Positions 16,635-24,673 of a stretch of DNA of 64,000 nt are shown here, piece after piece. This DNA comes from JAUIAI01 sp050633665 (GTDB lineage Bacteria; Pseudomonadota; Gammaproteobacteria; Burkholderiales; Burkholderiaceae_E). The stretch lies in the NCBI GenBank assembly GCA_050633665.1, contig JBOEGY010000001.1:902929-966928 (forward strand), given 5' to 3'. The notes under the pieces are model-generated. The model was not told where the DNA came from and searched no databases. It saw only the letters and a program-made list of their open reading frames with translations. The translations under genes were made by a program, and so were the position numbers. Numbering within the stretch: the stretch's first letter is position 1; every line of letters starts with the position of its first letter.

Positions 16635-17406
16635 CGCCCTAAACCGGGTTGCTGTGCTGTTGCTGAGTAAACAGCTCGCGGGGGTTTTGCTTCTGGGGGC
16701 TGCGGTGTTCCTTGGGGCGCGAAGCGCGGCGGGGAATACGGGTGCATGGCAACTGGAGGTCAATGACCTGGAGAATGATATTCAGGTTTATTCCCGCCAG
16801 TTGTCCGATACCCGGACCGAATTTCGAGGGGTGACCCGGCTCAAGACAAGCCTCAGTTCACTGGTCGCGCTCTTGAAAGACGTGGAACGTCTGCCCCAGT
16901 GGGCGTATCGCACAGTAATGGCAATCCGTATTGAAACTGTCTCACCGAGGGAAGCGATTGTCTATTCAGTTGCCGAGCTGAGCTGGCCATTCAAAGACCG
17001 GGATTTGGTGGTTCGGACCCGGCTGACGCAGGACCCGGTTTCATTGTCGATCAATGTTTCGGGCGAGGCTGTACCGGACTACCTGCCCGTTGACCCAAAC
17101 TATGTTCGAGTGCCGTTTCTCAAGTCATCGTGGGCTTTTGAGCCGGCTGGCGATGGTATCGTCGAGATTGAGTTTCGCGGCTACGGAGACGGCGGCGGGA
17201 GCCTGTCCAACGGATTCTTGAGTTGGGTCTCGCAGCAGCTCGTCTCGCAAGCCCCCCATGAGAGTCTGATCGGACTGCGCCGAATGGTCGTGCAAGCCAG
17301 GTATCAACAGGCAATTCTGCCCTTCATCAAAGAGCCGGTAGCCTCAGCCACGGCTTCCTCTTCAGACAATCGTGTCTTCAGGGAAGATCAAACCGGCTCT
17401 GAATAA
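16609..17406 (+). CDS. START-domain protein
   Basis: A 265-aa protein with a hydrophobic N-terminus (LAGVLLLGAAVFLGARSAAG), probably a signal peptide or anchor. A START/Bet v1-like lipid-binding fold follows: NDIQVYSRQL, LLKDVERLPQWAYRTV, AELSWPFKDRDLVVR, GNGFLSWV-type C-terminal helix. Such domains bind hydrophobic ligands. The start is uncertain: ATG 16609 lies inside the upstream gene, and GTG 16654 or TTG 16660 are alternatives. None has a strong ribosome site. It converges on the lipoprotein gene with a 29-bp overlap of the 3' ends. Confidence 0.72.
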   Translation: MAFVLPVADALNRVAVLLLSKQLAGVLLLGAAVFLGARSAAGNTGAWQLEVNDLENDIQVYSRQLSDTRTEFRGVTRLKTSLSSLVALLKDVERLPQWAYRTVMAIRIETVSPREAIVYSVAELSWPFKDRDLVVRTRLTQDPVSLSINVSGEAVPDYLPVDPNYVRVPFLKSSWAFEPAGDGIVEIEFRGYGDGGGSLSNGFLSWVSQQLVSQAPHESLIGLRRMVVQARYQQAILPFIKEPVASATASSSDNRVFREDQTGSE

Positions 17407-18937
17407 GGTCGGCATCATCAAAATGACGGCGGCCCACAAATGCGGTGGCATGAGTTCCCCATTGCCGCATTGCGCCGGGACTGTTGATGCCCATAGGCCA
17501 GAGCAACCATCGCTCACTGCGCTCGGTTCCAGCGACCAGACCTGCCGTATTGAACAAGCTGATCGTCTCGGGGCCAGACCCTTTGACGAGCCTGGTGAGT
17601 GCCCTGTCATCGGTCAGTGTCGCGGTACGGCTGATCGGCGGCTGCGCCGGTTCGAATGCCATTTTCTGAACATAATGGGTCGCGCTCTGGATATAGACGT
17701 GAAGCGAGTCTTGCGGACCGGCATGCAACTGGCCGGCTGGCATGAATCGCCATTCGTCCCGCGCGGGTAAATGAGCCGGGCGGTCCAGCGGTTGGGCATA
17801 AGCGGTATGGAAAAACTGGTGATAGCAGCCGCAAGCGTGAATGGTATCGATGACTGCCGGCTGGCCGTTTTTGTTCAGGGTCAGTCGAACCGTCAGACCA
17901 TCGAGCTTGCCGGCGTAAATATCAAACGCGGACTTTGCCGGGCGCTCGGGAAACCAGATCGTGTAGATAAGCTGAATCAGGGATTCATTCTGGTACCTGG
18001 TGAAGGCGACCCTGGTATAGATTGATGGCGTAGCAGAATCGATCGTGGCCTTGCCATCTGCATTGGCCCGCAGGGTGCCCGCCTGGTCGTAGCGGCCTTG
18101 ACCTTCAATGAGGAATGTCGGCGCGAATTCACCCAGCAGCCAGTTTTTGACCTCAGTCGTGAGAATCGGAATGCCCAGCGCGTCCCGCCGGCGGCTTCCC
18201 AGCAGCCGGGTTGCCGCTGACTGGCCGGCCCGCCGCTTGCCGGTCGTGATTCGGGTCGGTTTATTTTGTGCCGGCAACAGGGCGGATTTTTGAAACAAGT
18301 CGAGTGTTGTTTGCTCCCAATCACGCACGCCGGCTGCAACGCCCAGGCTGCTGAGCGTATACACTCCAGCCGCGCGCTTTAGTGTCGAGTAGTGATCCGG
18401 GACAACCGCTGCCGCCCGAATCCTGCTTAATGATTCGGTATGCCGGGCCTCTTGATTCACCAGCAATGACGAGCATTCCCGCACGTGAGTGAGCAATGCA
18501 GTTTTGCGCGCTTCAAGAGATGCCGGCGTTCCCGGTTGCAAGTTAGACAGCGCACGCGCGGGCAGGTTGCGGATTTCGGTCTCGCGGGCCGTCTGATCCA
18601 GTGCTTGCAGTCGCCCGAGCCAGACAATCGCTTGTCGCTGCGTCGCAATCTGCTGACCGACCGCTTGCAGGTGCCGGTTGACGCGCAGGTACGGGAAGCC
18701 GGTAACCTTGCTGGTCTCAGCGTCGGTCACGGCCACGGCCCGCACGGTCTGATCAAGATTGCGCAATAGCAGCCGACAGGATTGAACGGTCGGCTCGCCT
18801 GGATCGACCGGTTCGACGAGCGGCAGTCGGGCATTCGGTTGCGGGCTGTTGATGGCGCAGCCGGATAAAAGCAGAAAGACCAGGCCCAGCATTGCTGGCA
18901 GGACGGGTTGAGATAGGCGGGCGTGAAGCAGTTCCAT
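17378..18937 (-). CDS. Uncharacterised lipoprotein
   Basis: Not recognised as a named family. The 519-aa product begins with a short hydrophobic signal ending in the lipobox LSGC (lipid-modified C27), so it should be anchored in the cell envelope. Residues 50-230 are mainly helical and Arg/Gln/Leu-rich, like an alpha-solenoid. From about 270 it has a beta-rich region (YTRVAFTRYQNES, LIQLIYTIWFPERP, KLDGLTVRLTL). A conserved-looking HACGCYHQFFHT segment near 375-386 is rich in Cys and His and could bind metal or form disulphides. Base composition and codon use look like the neighbours. Confidence 0.75.
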   Translation of the reverse strand: MELLHARLSQPVLPAMLGLVFLLLSGCAINSPQPNARLPLVEPVDPGEPTVQSCRLLLRNLDQTVRAVAVTDAETSKVTGFPYLRVNRHLQAVGQQIATQRQAIVWLGRLQALDQTARETEIRNLPARALSNLQPGTPASLEARKTALLTHVRECSSLLVNQEARHTESLSRIRAAAVVPDHYSTLKRAAGVYTLSSLGVAAGVRDWEQTTLDLFQKSALLPAQNKPTRITTGKRRAGQSAATRLLGSRRRDALGIPILTTEVKNWLLGEFAPTFLIEGQGRYDQAGTLRANADGKATIDSATPSIYTRVAFTRYQNESLIQLIYTIWFPERPAKSAFDIYAGKLDGLTVRLTLNKNGQPAVIDTIHACGCYHQFFHTAYAQPLDRPAHLPARDEWRFMPAGQLHAGPQDSLHVYIQSATHYVQKMAFEPAQPPISRTATLTDDRALTRLVKGSGPETISLFNTAGLVAGTERSERWLLWPMGINSPGAMRQWGTHATAFVGRRHFDDADLIQSRFDLP

Positions 18938-19076
18938 GGATCAAATTCTGCCTCAAAAATGAACACCAGTACGACTGGGCGGTAAGTCAATGACAAGGAG
19001 ATTCGAAAGCGCCCGCAGGTCCTGCGATACTCTATGCGCTGGATGGTGTCCGACCTCAACGACAGGGAGTGCGACA

Positions 19077-20039
19077 ATGGATCTCATAGAGAAACTGCGC
19101 CAGAGTTCTGGTGTGCGCCGGGCCCGCCGGTCTGCATTAAAAGTCATCGGCCTGGGATCGGCCGCCGCTGTCGCACCGCGGACCACTTTGGCAATCCGGC
19201 CTGCACCCGCACCAAACTGGCGAACCATTCCAGTCAGTCAGGAGAAGCTTGCGCCGGTTGGCATGGGCACCTGGGTGACATTTAACGTTGGCGACAGTCC
19301 GGCGGCTCGTAACGATCGGAGCCGTGTTCTGCAGGCGTTCTTTTCGGCTGGCGGCGGTCTGATTGATTCTTCGCCGATGTATGGCTCGGCCCAAGCGGTA
19401 CTCGGTGACTTACTGTCACGCCAGAATCATCCCGAATCGTTATTTTCCGCGACCAAGGTCTGGACCGGGTCGGCCGATGAAGGGATAGCGCAAGTGCATG
19501 ATGCCCAGCGCCTATGGCGGGTGCCGCGATTCGACTTGCTTCAGGTGCATAACTTACTGAACTGGCAGGCTCATTTGCCAATGTTGTTTGACCTCAAATC
19601 TCAGGGCTTGCTGCGCTATGTCGGGGTGACTACCTCCCATGGTCGTCGCCACAGCGACCTGGCTGCGCTGATGAAATCGCAGCCAGTCGATTTTGTTCAG
19701 TTGACTTACAACCCGGTTGATACACAAGCCGCGCGGGAGTTGTTGCCGCTGGCCAGAGAGCGCGGGATTGCTGTCATTGTCAATCGGCCGTTTCGGCGTG
19801 GCCAGTTAATCGCTTCTTTGGCGCAGACCCGGTTGCCAGCTCTGGCCGGCGAATTGGGTTGCGTCAGCTGGGCTCAGCTATTGCTGAAGTGGGTATTGGC
19901 CGACCCGGCTGTTACCTGCGTAATCCCCGCAACCAGTCAGGTTGCGCATATGCAGGAAAACATGGCAGCGGGCACTGGTGTATTGCCGGATCGCGCCCAA
20001 CGTCAACAGATTGCGGCACTGGTTCGTCAGGCCTGGTAG
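19077..20039 (+). CDS. Tat-exported aldo/keto reductase
   Basis: NADPH-type aldo/keto reductase of 320 aa carrying a Tat-like signal: RRSALK at 17-22 followed by VIGLGSAAAVAPRTTLA. The catalytic tetrad is visible as D97, Y102 (SPMYGS), K127 (ATKVW) and H158 (LQVHN). The mature part starts around residue 40, implying folding with cofactor in the cytoplasm and export afterwards. The start at 19077 is chosen because AGGGAG lies 8 bases before it; an upstream ATG at 18990 would place 29 non-signal residues in front. The physiological substrate is unknown. It is divergent from the lipoprotein gene. Confidence 0.88.
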   Translation: MDLIEKLRQSSGVRRARRSALKVIGLGSAAAVAPRTTLAIRPAPAPNWRTIPVSQEKLAPVGMGTWVTFNVGDSPAARNDRSRVLQAFFSAGGGLIDSSPMYGSAQAVLGDLLSRQNHPESLFSATKVWTGSADEGIAQVHDAQRLWRVPRFDLLQVHNLLNWQAHLPMLFDLKSQGLLRYVGVTTSHGRRHSDLAALMKSQPVDFVQLTYNPVDTQAARELLPLARERGIAVIVNRPFRRGQLIASLAQTRLPALAGELGCVSWAQLLLKWVLADPAVTCVIPATSQVAHMQENMAAGTGVLPDRAQRQQIAALVRQAW

Positions 20040-20051
20040 GTTTGCTTTTCT

Positions 20052-20759
20052 GTGTTGAGCTATCAAGTCGCTGATTTTCTCGCCTATGACCAGGCGATCT
20101 GGCTTTCCCTGTTGCGAGACTATCAACTCCAATGGTGGCCGTTAAGCGTTGTTTGGCCCGTGTGTCTGGTTGCGGTGATCTTGCTGAGCGCTACCCGTTC
20201 ATGGCCGGTGTTTTTGCTCTTGTCTGTTAATTGGGCCTGGGTCGGCTGGGCGTTTCATTGGCGGCCTCATCTGAGTTTGAACTGGGCGGCAGGTTATTGG
20301 GGCAATACTTTTTTCGCTCAGGCATTCCTGTTGTTTGCTGCCGCCATGATCAGTTATTGCTACCACGCTGACCGAAAGTCGGTGTTTTCACCGGGTCGAT
20401 GGTATTGGCTCGTGCTGGCGTGTGGGCTGATCTTGCCGCCGTTCTTATGCTGGGTGCTGGATGGGGTCCCGCCCGGGCAGGGCGAGTCTTACGGCATGAC
20501 GCCGGATGCTGTCGGACTGCAAACGCTTATCGTGCTGGCGCATTTGCGCGGTAGCTGGTCGGGAATACTCGCGAGCGGTCTGGCGCTACTGCCATTGCTC
20601 GCGTTAGGGGTAAGCGGGGTGTTTGGTCATGCGCTGGGACTCCTGGCGCCGACAATACTCGCTCTGGCCGGTTTCGGAGCAATCGTTGGCGGGCAGATTT
20701 CAAGGCGTTGGCAGTCGTCAGACAGGGAGCAAGCTAAGATACCGGCCAAGGAGAATTAA
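20052..20759 (+). CDS. Polytopic membrane protein, DUF6064-like
   Basis: A 235-aa integral membrane protein with about six hydrophobic helices and many Trp residues (LQWWPLSVVWPVCLVAVILL, NWAWVGWAFHW, GRWYWLVLACGLILPPFLCW). The pattern resembles the DUF6064 family as I remember it; this is not verified. No catalytic motif or transporter signature is visible. It starts with GTG 12 bases after the aldo/keto reductase and ends 3 bases before the aminotransferase start, so the three genes are probably one transcript. Confidence 0.7.
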   Translation: MLSYQVADFLAYDQAIWLSLLRDYQLQWWPLSVVWPVCLVAVILLSATRSWPVFLLLSVNWAWVGWAFHWRPHLSLNWAAGYWGNTFFAQAFLLFAAAMISYCYHADRKSVFSPGRWYWLVLACGLILPPFLCWVLDGVPPGQGESYGMTPDAVGLQTLIVLAHLRGSWSGILASGLALLPLLALGVSGVFGHALGLLAPTILALAGFGAIVGGQISRRWQSSDREQAKIPAKEN

Positions 20760-20762
20760 ACG

Positions 20763-21626
20763 ATGGCTTTAGGCAATATCATTCATACATGGTTTGACGG
20801 TAAATGGCACGACGGCAATATCGCCGTCCTTGGTGCGGCTGATCACGCGACATGGCTGGGAACGCTTGTTTTTGACGGCGCCCGTCGGTTTGAGGGCGTA
20901 GTCCCGGATCTGGATCGCCATTGCGAGCGGGTAAATCAGTCCGCGCAGTCTTTAGGCATGGCGCCCACCCATTCAGCGGATGAAATCGTCGCGTTGTGCC
21001 TGGAGGGGTTGGCGCGGTTTCCGGCCAGCGAATCCGTCTACCTGCGGCCAATGTATTGGACGGTAGAGGGTTCCAGCGTGAATGCCGTGCTTGGAGATCC
21101 TGACTCAACGGCTTTTGCCTTGTGCCTGGAGTCGGTCCCGATGCCTGCGCCCGACGCCACTCAGTCATTAACGCAGTCGTCGTTCTGCCGGCCGACGCTG
21201 GCCAGCGCCACGGTTAACGCTAAAGCAGCTTGTCTATACCCGAACAACGCGAGAATGCTTCGCGAAGCCAACCAAAAAGGATTCAATAACGTATTGGCCT
21301 GCGACGTTCTCGGGAATGTCGCCGAGACGGCAACAACCAATATTTTTCTGGTCAGGGACGGTGAATTCTTTACACCGGTACCCAACGGCACTTTTTTGAA
21401 CGGCATTACCCGTCAGCGTGTGATTAACCTGCTGAAGGCGGACGGGCACAAAGTACACGAAACCACGCTGCGCATTGAAGATTTCGGCTTGGCGGACGAG
21501 GTATTCATGTCCGGCAACATTGCCAAAGTGAACTCGGTCAGCGCGCTTGATGAGCGCCAATACGAGACGCGGCGCTGGGGGCAACGGGTGCGTGAATTAT
21601 ACTGGGACTGGGCGCTATCCCGTTAG
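20763..21626 (+). CDS. Class IV PLP aminotransferase (branched-chain / D-amino acid type)
   Basis: Fold-type IV PLP enzyme of 287 aa. The Schiff-base lysine is K154 in TVNAKAACLYPNN. The cofactor-binding segment NVAETATTNIFLV and the GTFLNGITRQRVINL phosphate-binding loop follow in the usual order, and YLRPMYW lies upstream. It is close to IlvE, but it could also be a D-amino acid transaminase or a 4-amino-4-deoxychorismate lyase paralogue. The substrate-binding strands do not decide. It is the last gene of the likely operon starting at 19077. Confidence 0.87.
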   Translation: MALGNIIHTWFDGKWHDGNIAVLGAADHATWLGTLVFDGARRFEGVVPDLDRHCERVNQSAQSLGMAPTHSADEIVALCLEGLARFPASESVYLRPMYWTVEGSSVNAVLGDPDSTAFALCLESVPMPAPDATQSLTQSSFCRPTLASATVNAKAACLYPNNARMLREANQKGFNNVLACDVLGNVAETATTNIFLVRDGEFFTPVPNGTFLNGITRQRVINLLKADGHKVHETTLRIEDFGLADEVFMSGNIAKVNSVSALDERQYETRRWGQRVRELYWDWALSR

Positions 21627-21627
21627 T

Positions 21628-21879
21628 TCAGGGGCGCAACATGCGCCGGGCATCGTCCGGCGTGCAATTGATATCCTGCACAACAACATTAATTTTGTCT
21701 GACCGGGTTACGTTGAAAAACAACTCGCCAGTCAAAGATTCAAGATCGCCTTTGATCATGTCGCCGCGCGCTACTGAATGGTCGTCGAGCAACTCAAAAA
21801 CCGTGACGCCATTCGGTGAACGCACCGCGACGAAATTAGTCGTTGAATTAATCGCTAAAACCTTGCCAATCGTTTCCAT
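21628..21879 (-). CDS. Small hypothetical protein, 83 aa
   Basis: Unrecognised. METIGKVLAINSTTNFVAV starts at the ATG at 21879, supported by AAGGA seven bases upstream on this strand. The longer frame up to 21957 has no ribosome site. The sequence reads as a short all-beta protein (VAVRSPNGVTVFELLDDHSVARGD, GELFFNVTRSDKINVVVQDINC), reminiscent of an SH3/OB-like barrel. No signal peptide. It converges on the aminotransferase gene with one base between stops. Confidence 0.65.
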   Translation of the reverse strand: METIGKVLAINSTTNFVAVRSPNGVTVFELLDDHSVARGDMIKGDLESLTGELFFNVTRSDKINVVVQDINCTPDDARRMLRP

Positions 21880-22117
21880 CCCAATTCCTTCGTTGTGAGA
21901 GCAAGCAGACACACTGTCCGCCCGCCGGCTATGGCCGGCATACGCCCCTCCGATCAACGGTCGAACCTCTCCTACGGACGTATCTCAATCGCCTGAGACC
22001 GACCTGGTTCGTGGCGTTTGGGCCAGAGCTTGTTGTTCCGGTCACAGCCAGAGAGTCAGGCAGAATGGCGGTGATTCGAGACTGATTCACCTTTCAGCAA
22101 CCTGAGACGAGACACCA

Positions 22118-23104
22118 ATGATCAAAGCGCAACTCAATCAGTTCGGTAATCCGGCTGATTCCGTATCCCTTATTTCCCTGACCGAGCCCGGTGAGCCAGC
22201 CGCCCAGCAGGTTCTTGTCAGCATTGATGCCGCACCGATCAATCCGGCCGAGTTGCTGCTGATTATGGGAAAGTACGCGAGCCGCCCGCCGTTACCCGCA
22301 CCACTGGGGATTGAGGGAGCTGGAACCGTGTTGGCGGTTGGGCCGCAAGTTACTGACCTGAGCCCAGGGGATAAGGTGATGTGTCTGCCGCGCGAGAACT
22401 GGGCTGAGAAAGCCCTGTTCGAACGAACAGAGTTGATTCGACTGCCTGCCGACATTGATATGCAGCAGGCGGCAATGTTGAAGGTGAATCCGGCGACAGC
22501 ATTGATGATGTTGCGCGACTATCAGACGTTGTCCGCCGGTGACTGGGTCATTCAGAATGCAGCCAATTCCGGTGTTGGCCAGAACCTGATCTGTCTTGCA
22601 CACGCGCAGGGCATCAAAACAGTTTGCGTGGTTCGGCGCGAGTCATTGGTAGCGGAGCTGGAAGCGATAGGCGCTTCGGTTGTCCTGGTTGACGGACCGG
22701 ATCTCGCTGAACGGGTTCGCGAAAGGATCGACGGGTCGCTGAAACTGGCGATTGATGCGGTCGGCGGTGAAGCGACCTTCCGGCTGGCGAGCTGTCTGGA
22801 CGAAGAAGGAACTGTCGTGAACTACGGCTTACTGAGCGGCGAGAACTGTCAGATTAGCGCGGATCAGGCGATATTTCGCGGGATAAGCTTGCACGGATTC
22901 TGGCTGGCCAAACAACTGCGCTCAATGGACGGCGCCAGTGTTCAGTCGCTTTATGACGGTCTGGCCACGCAAGTTGCCTCGGGTGTGTTGAAAGTCCCGG
23001 TGGAAAAAGCCTATCCACTAAATGAAATCGCGGCGGCGCTAAATCATGCGCTTCAAACGGGGCGGGACGGCAAAATCCTGCTGCTGCCGTCCCGCGCCGG
23101 TTAG
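22118..23104 (+). CDS. MDR-family enoyl reductase-like oxidoreductase
   Basis: Medium-chain dehydrogenase/reductase without zinc ligands, 328 aa. PINPAELLLIMGKY, GIEGAGTVLAVG and the nucleotide region QNAANSGVGQNLI resemble the trans-2-enoyl-thioester reductases (MECR/Etr1 group), which reduce 2-enoyl-CoA or -ACP with NADPH. Cofactor choice fits the VVRRE segment after the second Rossmann strand. It could instead be a quinone reductase-like paralogue. Its stop overlaps the end of the convergent rhlE gene by 4 bases. Upstream 21880-22117 carries no other gene. Confidence 0.85.
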   Translation: MIKAQLNQFGNPADSVSLISLTEPGEPAAQQVLVSIDAAPINPAELLLIMGKYASRPPLPAPLGIEGAGTVLAVGPQVTDLSPGDKVMCLPRENWAEKALFERTELIRLPADIDMQQAAMLKVNPATALMMLRDYQTLSAGDWVIQNAANSGVGQNLICLAHAQGIKTVCVVRRESLVAELEAIGASVVLVDGPDLAERVRERIDGSLKLAIDAVGGEATFRLASCLDEEGTVVNYGLLSGENCQISADQAIFRGISLHGFWLAKQLRSMDGASVQSLYDGLATQVASGVLKVPVEKAYPLNEIAAALNHALQTGRDGKILLLPSRAG

Positions 23105-24486
23105 CGCTTGCCGGTCAGAGAGGCCGGTCGCGGCGCATTCGAACCGGTATTGCGACGACGGCTGTTGCCCCCGGAACTGTTGCCGGGTTTTCCGGCAGTG
23201 TTTCCGGTGGGGGCGCCACCGCCGCCTGAGCGGCCTGGCCGCGAAGACCTCGCCTTGGCCGCACCGCCGCCCGAACCGGGGCGAGGGCGTCTGGCCTGAC
23301 GTGGTTGGGGCGTCGGTCTGGGCAGAACCTTCGGGACCGGAATGGTGTAGCCCTCAAGCTCAATAATGGGCACTTCGCGCTTCATCAGGCGCTCAATGCC
23401 GCGCAGCAGTATCAATTCTTCCGGTTCAACCAATGAAATGGCATGACCGGCAGCGCCGGCCCGGCCGGTTCGGCCGATGCGATGCACATAGTCTTCCGCA
23501 ACATTGGGTAGTTCGTAGTTGACGACATGCGGTAGTTGGTCGATGTCCAGACCGCGCGCCGCAATATCGGTAGCCACCAATACCGTCAGTTTGCGGGCTT
23601 TGAAGGCAGCCAGTGCTTTGGTTCGGGCGCCCTGGCTTTTGTTGCCGTGGATTGCCATGGAATTCAGCCCGTCTTTATTGAGTTGTTCCGCGAGACGGTT
23701 GGCGCCGTGTTTGGTACGGGTAAAGACCAGGACCTGCGACCATTGATTTTTGCCAATCAGATAGGACAGCAACTCCCGTTTACGGGCTTTGGGCGTGACA
23801 TAAACCTGCTGATCAACCAATTCGGAGGCCGTGTTTCGACGTGCTACCGAGACTTCCTGCGGGTCATTCAGCAAACCATTGGCCAGCCGGCGGATCTCAT
23901 CGGAGAAGGTCGCCGAGAACAACAGGTTCTGGCGGTTTGCCGGTAACAGCTTCAGCACTTTTTTGATGTCGTGAATGAAACCCATATCGAGCATGCGATC
24001 GGCTTCGTCGAGCACCAATATATCTATGTGGCGCAGGTCGACTGTGCGCTGATTGGCATGGTCAAGCAGGCGGCCGGGGGTGGCAACGACGATATCGACG
24101 CCGGCCCGTAATGTCTGTTTCTGTGGATTGATATTGACGCCGCCAAATACGACGGCCTGCCGGATCTGGGTGTTGGCCCCGTAGGTACGCACTGAGTCAT
24201 AAACCTGAGCGGCCAACTCACGAGTGGGTGTGAGAATCAGGCAGCGCGGCTTGCGATTCGGGCCAGTGGGCGGGTTCTGCAGCAAACGATGCAGGATAGG
24301 CAGGGTAAAACCAGCGGTCTTGCCAGTGCCGGTCTGGGCCGCGGCCAGCAGATCAGCGCCTGACATGACCAGCGGGATAGCCTGGGCCTGAATCGGGGTG
24401 GGGGTGGTGTAACCGGCGTGCTCGATCGCACGCAACAGGGGATCGGCCAGGCCGAGCCCGACAAATGTGGATACTTCGTTAGTCAA
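23101..24486 (-). CDS. rhlE: DEAD-box RNA helicase RhlE
   Basis: ATP-dependent RNA helicase of 461 aa. The Q motif (TTPTPIQAQAIPLVMSG), Walker A AAQTGTGKT, PTRELA, TPGRLLDH, VLDEADRMLDMGF, SAT, the second RecA domain with ATDIAARGLDI and HRIGRTGRAG are all present. The C-terminal 80 residues are a basic Arg/Gly/Pro-rich tail typical of RhlE and likely to bind RNA. RhlE acts in ribosome maturation and mRNA turnover. It lies downstream of gshA on the same strand with a 187-base leader that contains a perfect 7-bp hairpin. Confidence 0.95.
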   Translation of the reverse strand: MTNEVSTFVGLGLADPLLRAIEHAGYTTPTPIQAQAIPLVMSGADLLAAAQTGTGKTAGFTLPILHRLLQNPPTGPNRKPRCLILTPTRELAAQVYDSVRTYGANTQIRQAVVFGGVNINPQKQTLRAGVDIVVATPGRLLDHANQRTVDLRHIDILVLDEADRMLDMGFIHDIKKVLKLLPANRQNLLFSATFSDEIRRLANGLLNDPQEVSVARRNTASELVDQQVYVTPKARKRELLSYLIGKNQWSQVLVFTRTKHGANRLAEQLNKDGLNSMAIHGNKSQGARTKALAAFKARKLTVLVATDIAARGLDIDQLPHVVNYELPNVAEDYVHRIGRTGRAGAAGHAISLVEPEELILLRGIERLMKREVPIIELEGYTIPVPKVLPRPTPQPRQARRPRPGSGGGAAKARSSRPGRSGGGGAPTGNTAGKPGNSSGGNSRRRNTGSNAPRPASLTGKR

Positions 24487-24526
24487 GATTGCTCCGGGAT
24501 AGCCCAGGCGTGCCGGGCTCGGATGT

Positions 24527-24544
24527 CACCTCTTGGCAGAGGTG
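24527..24544. promoter_or_regulatory. Perfect hairpin in the rhlE leader
   Basis: CACCTCT-TGGC-AGAGGTG is a 7-bp perfect stem with a 4-base loop about 45 bases upstream of the rhlE start. A second, looser pairing (AGCCC...GGGCT) lies between it and the gene. There is no T-run, so it is not a standard terminator. It may structure the 5' untranslated region of the helicase mRNA. Confidence 0.35.
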
Positions 24545-24673
24545 GTCGCCGCGATAGGAAGAGGATATTGAATGAAGCCGGATCGCAGCGCCGACTTCCA
24601 ATGTCGCTATGGTAGCGCGTTAAGCCCGCCCGAAGTGATTCGGCACGTGACAAAAGCCTTATAAATCGTGACT

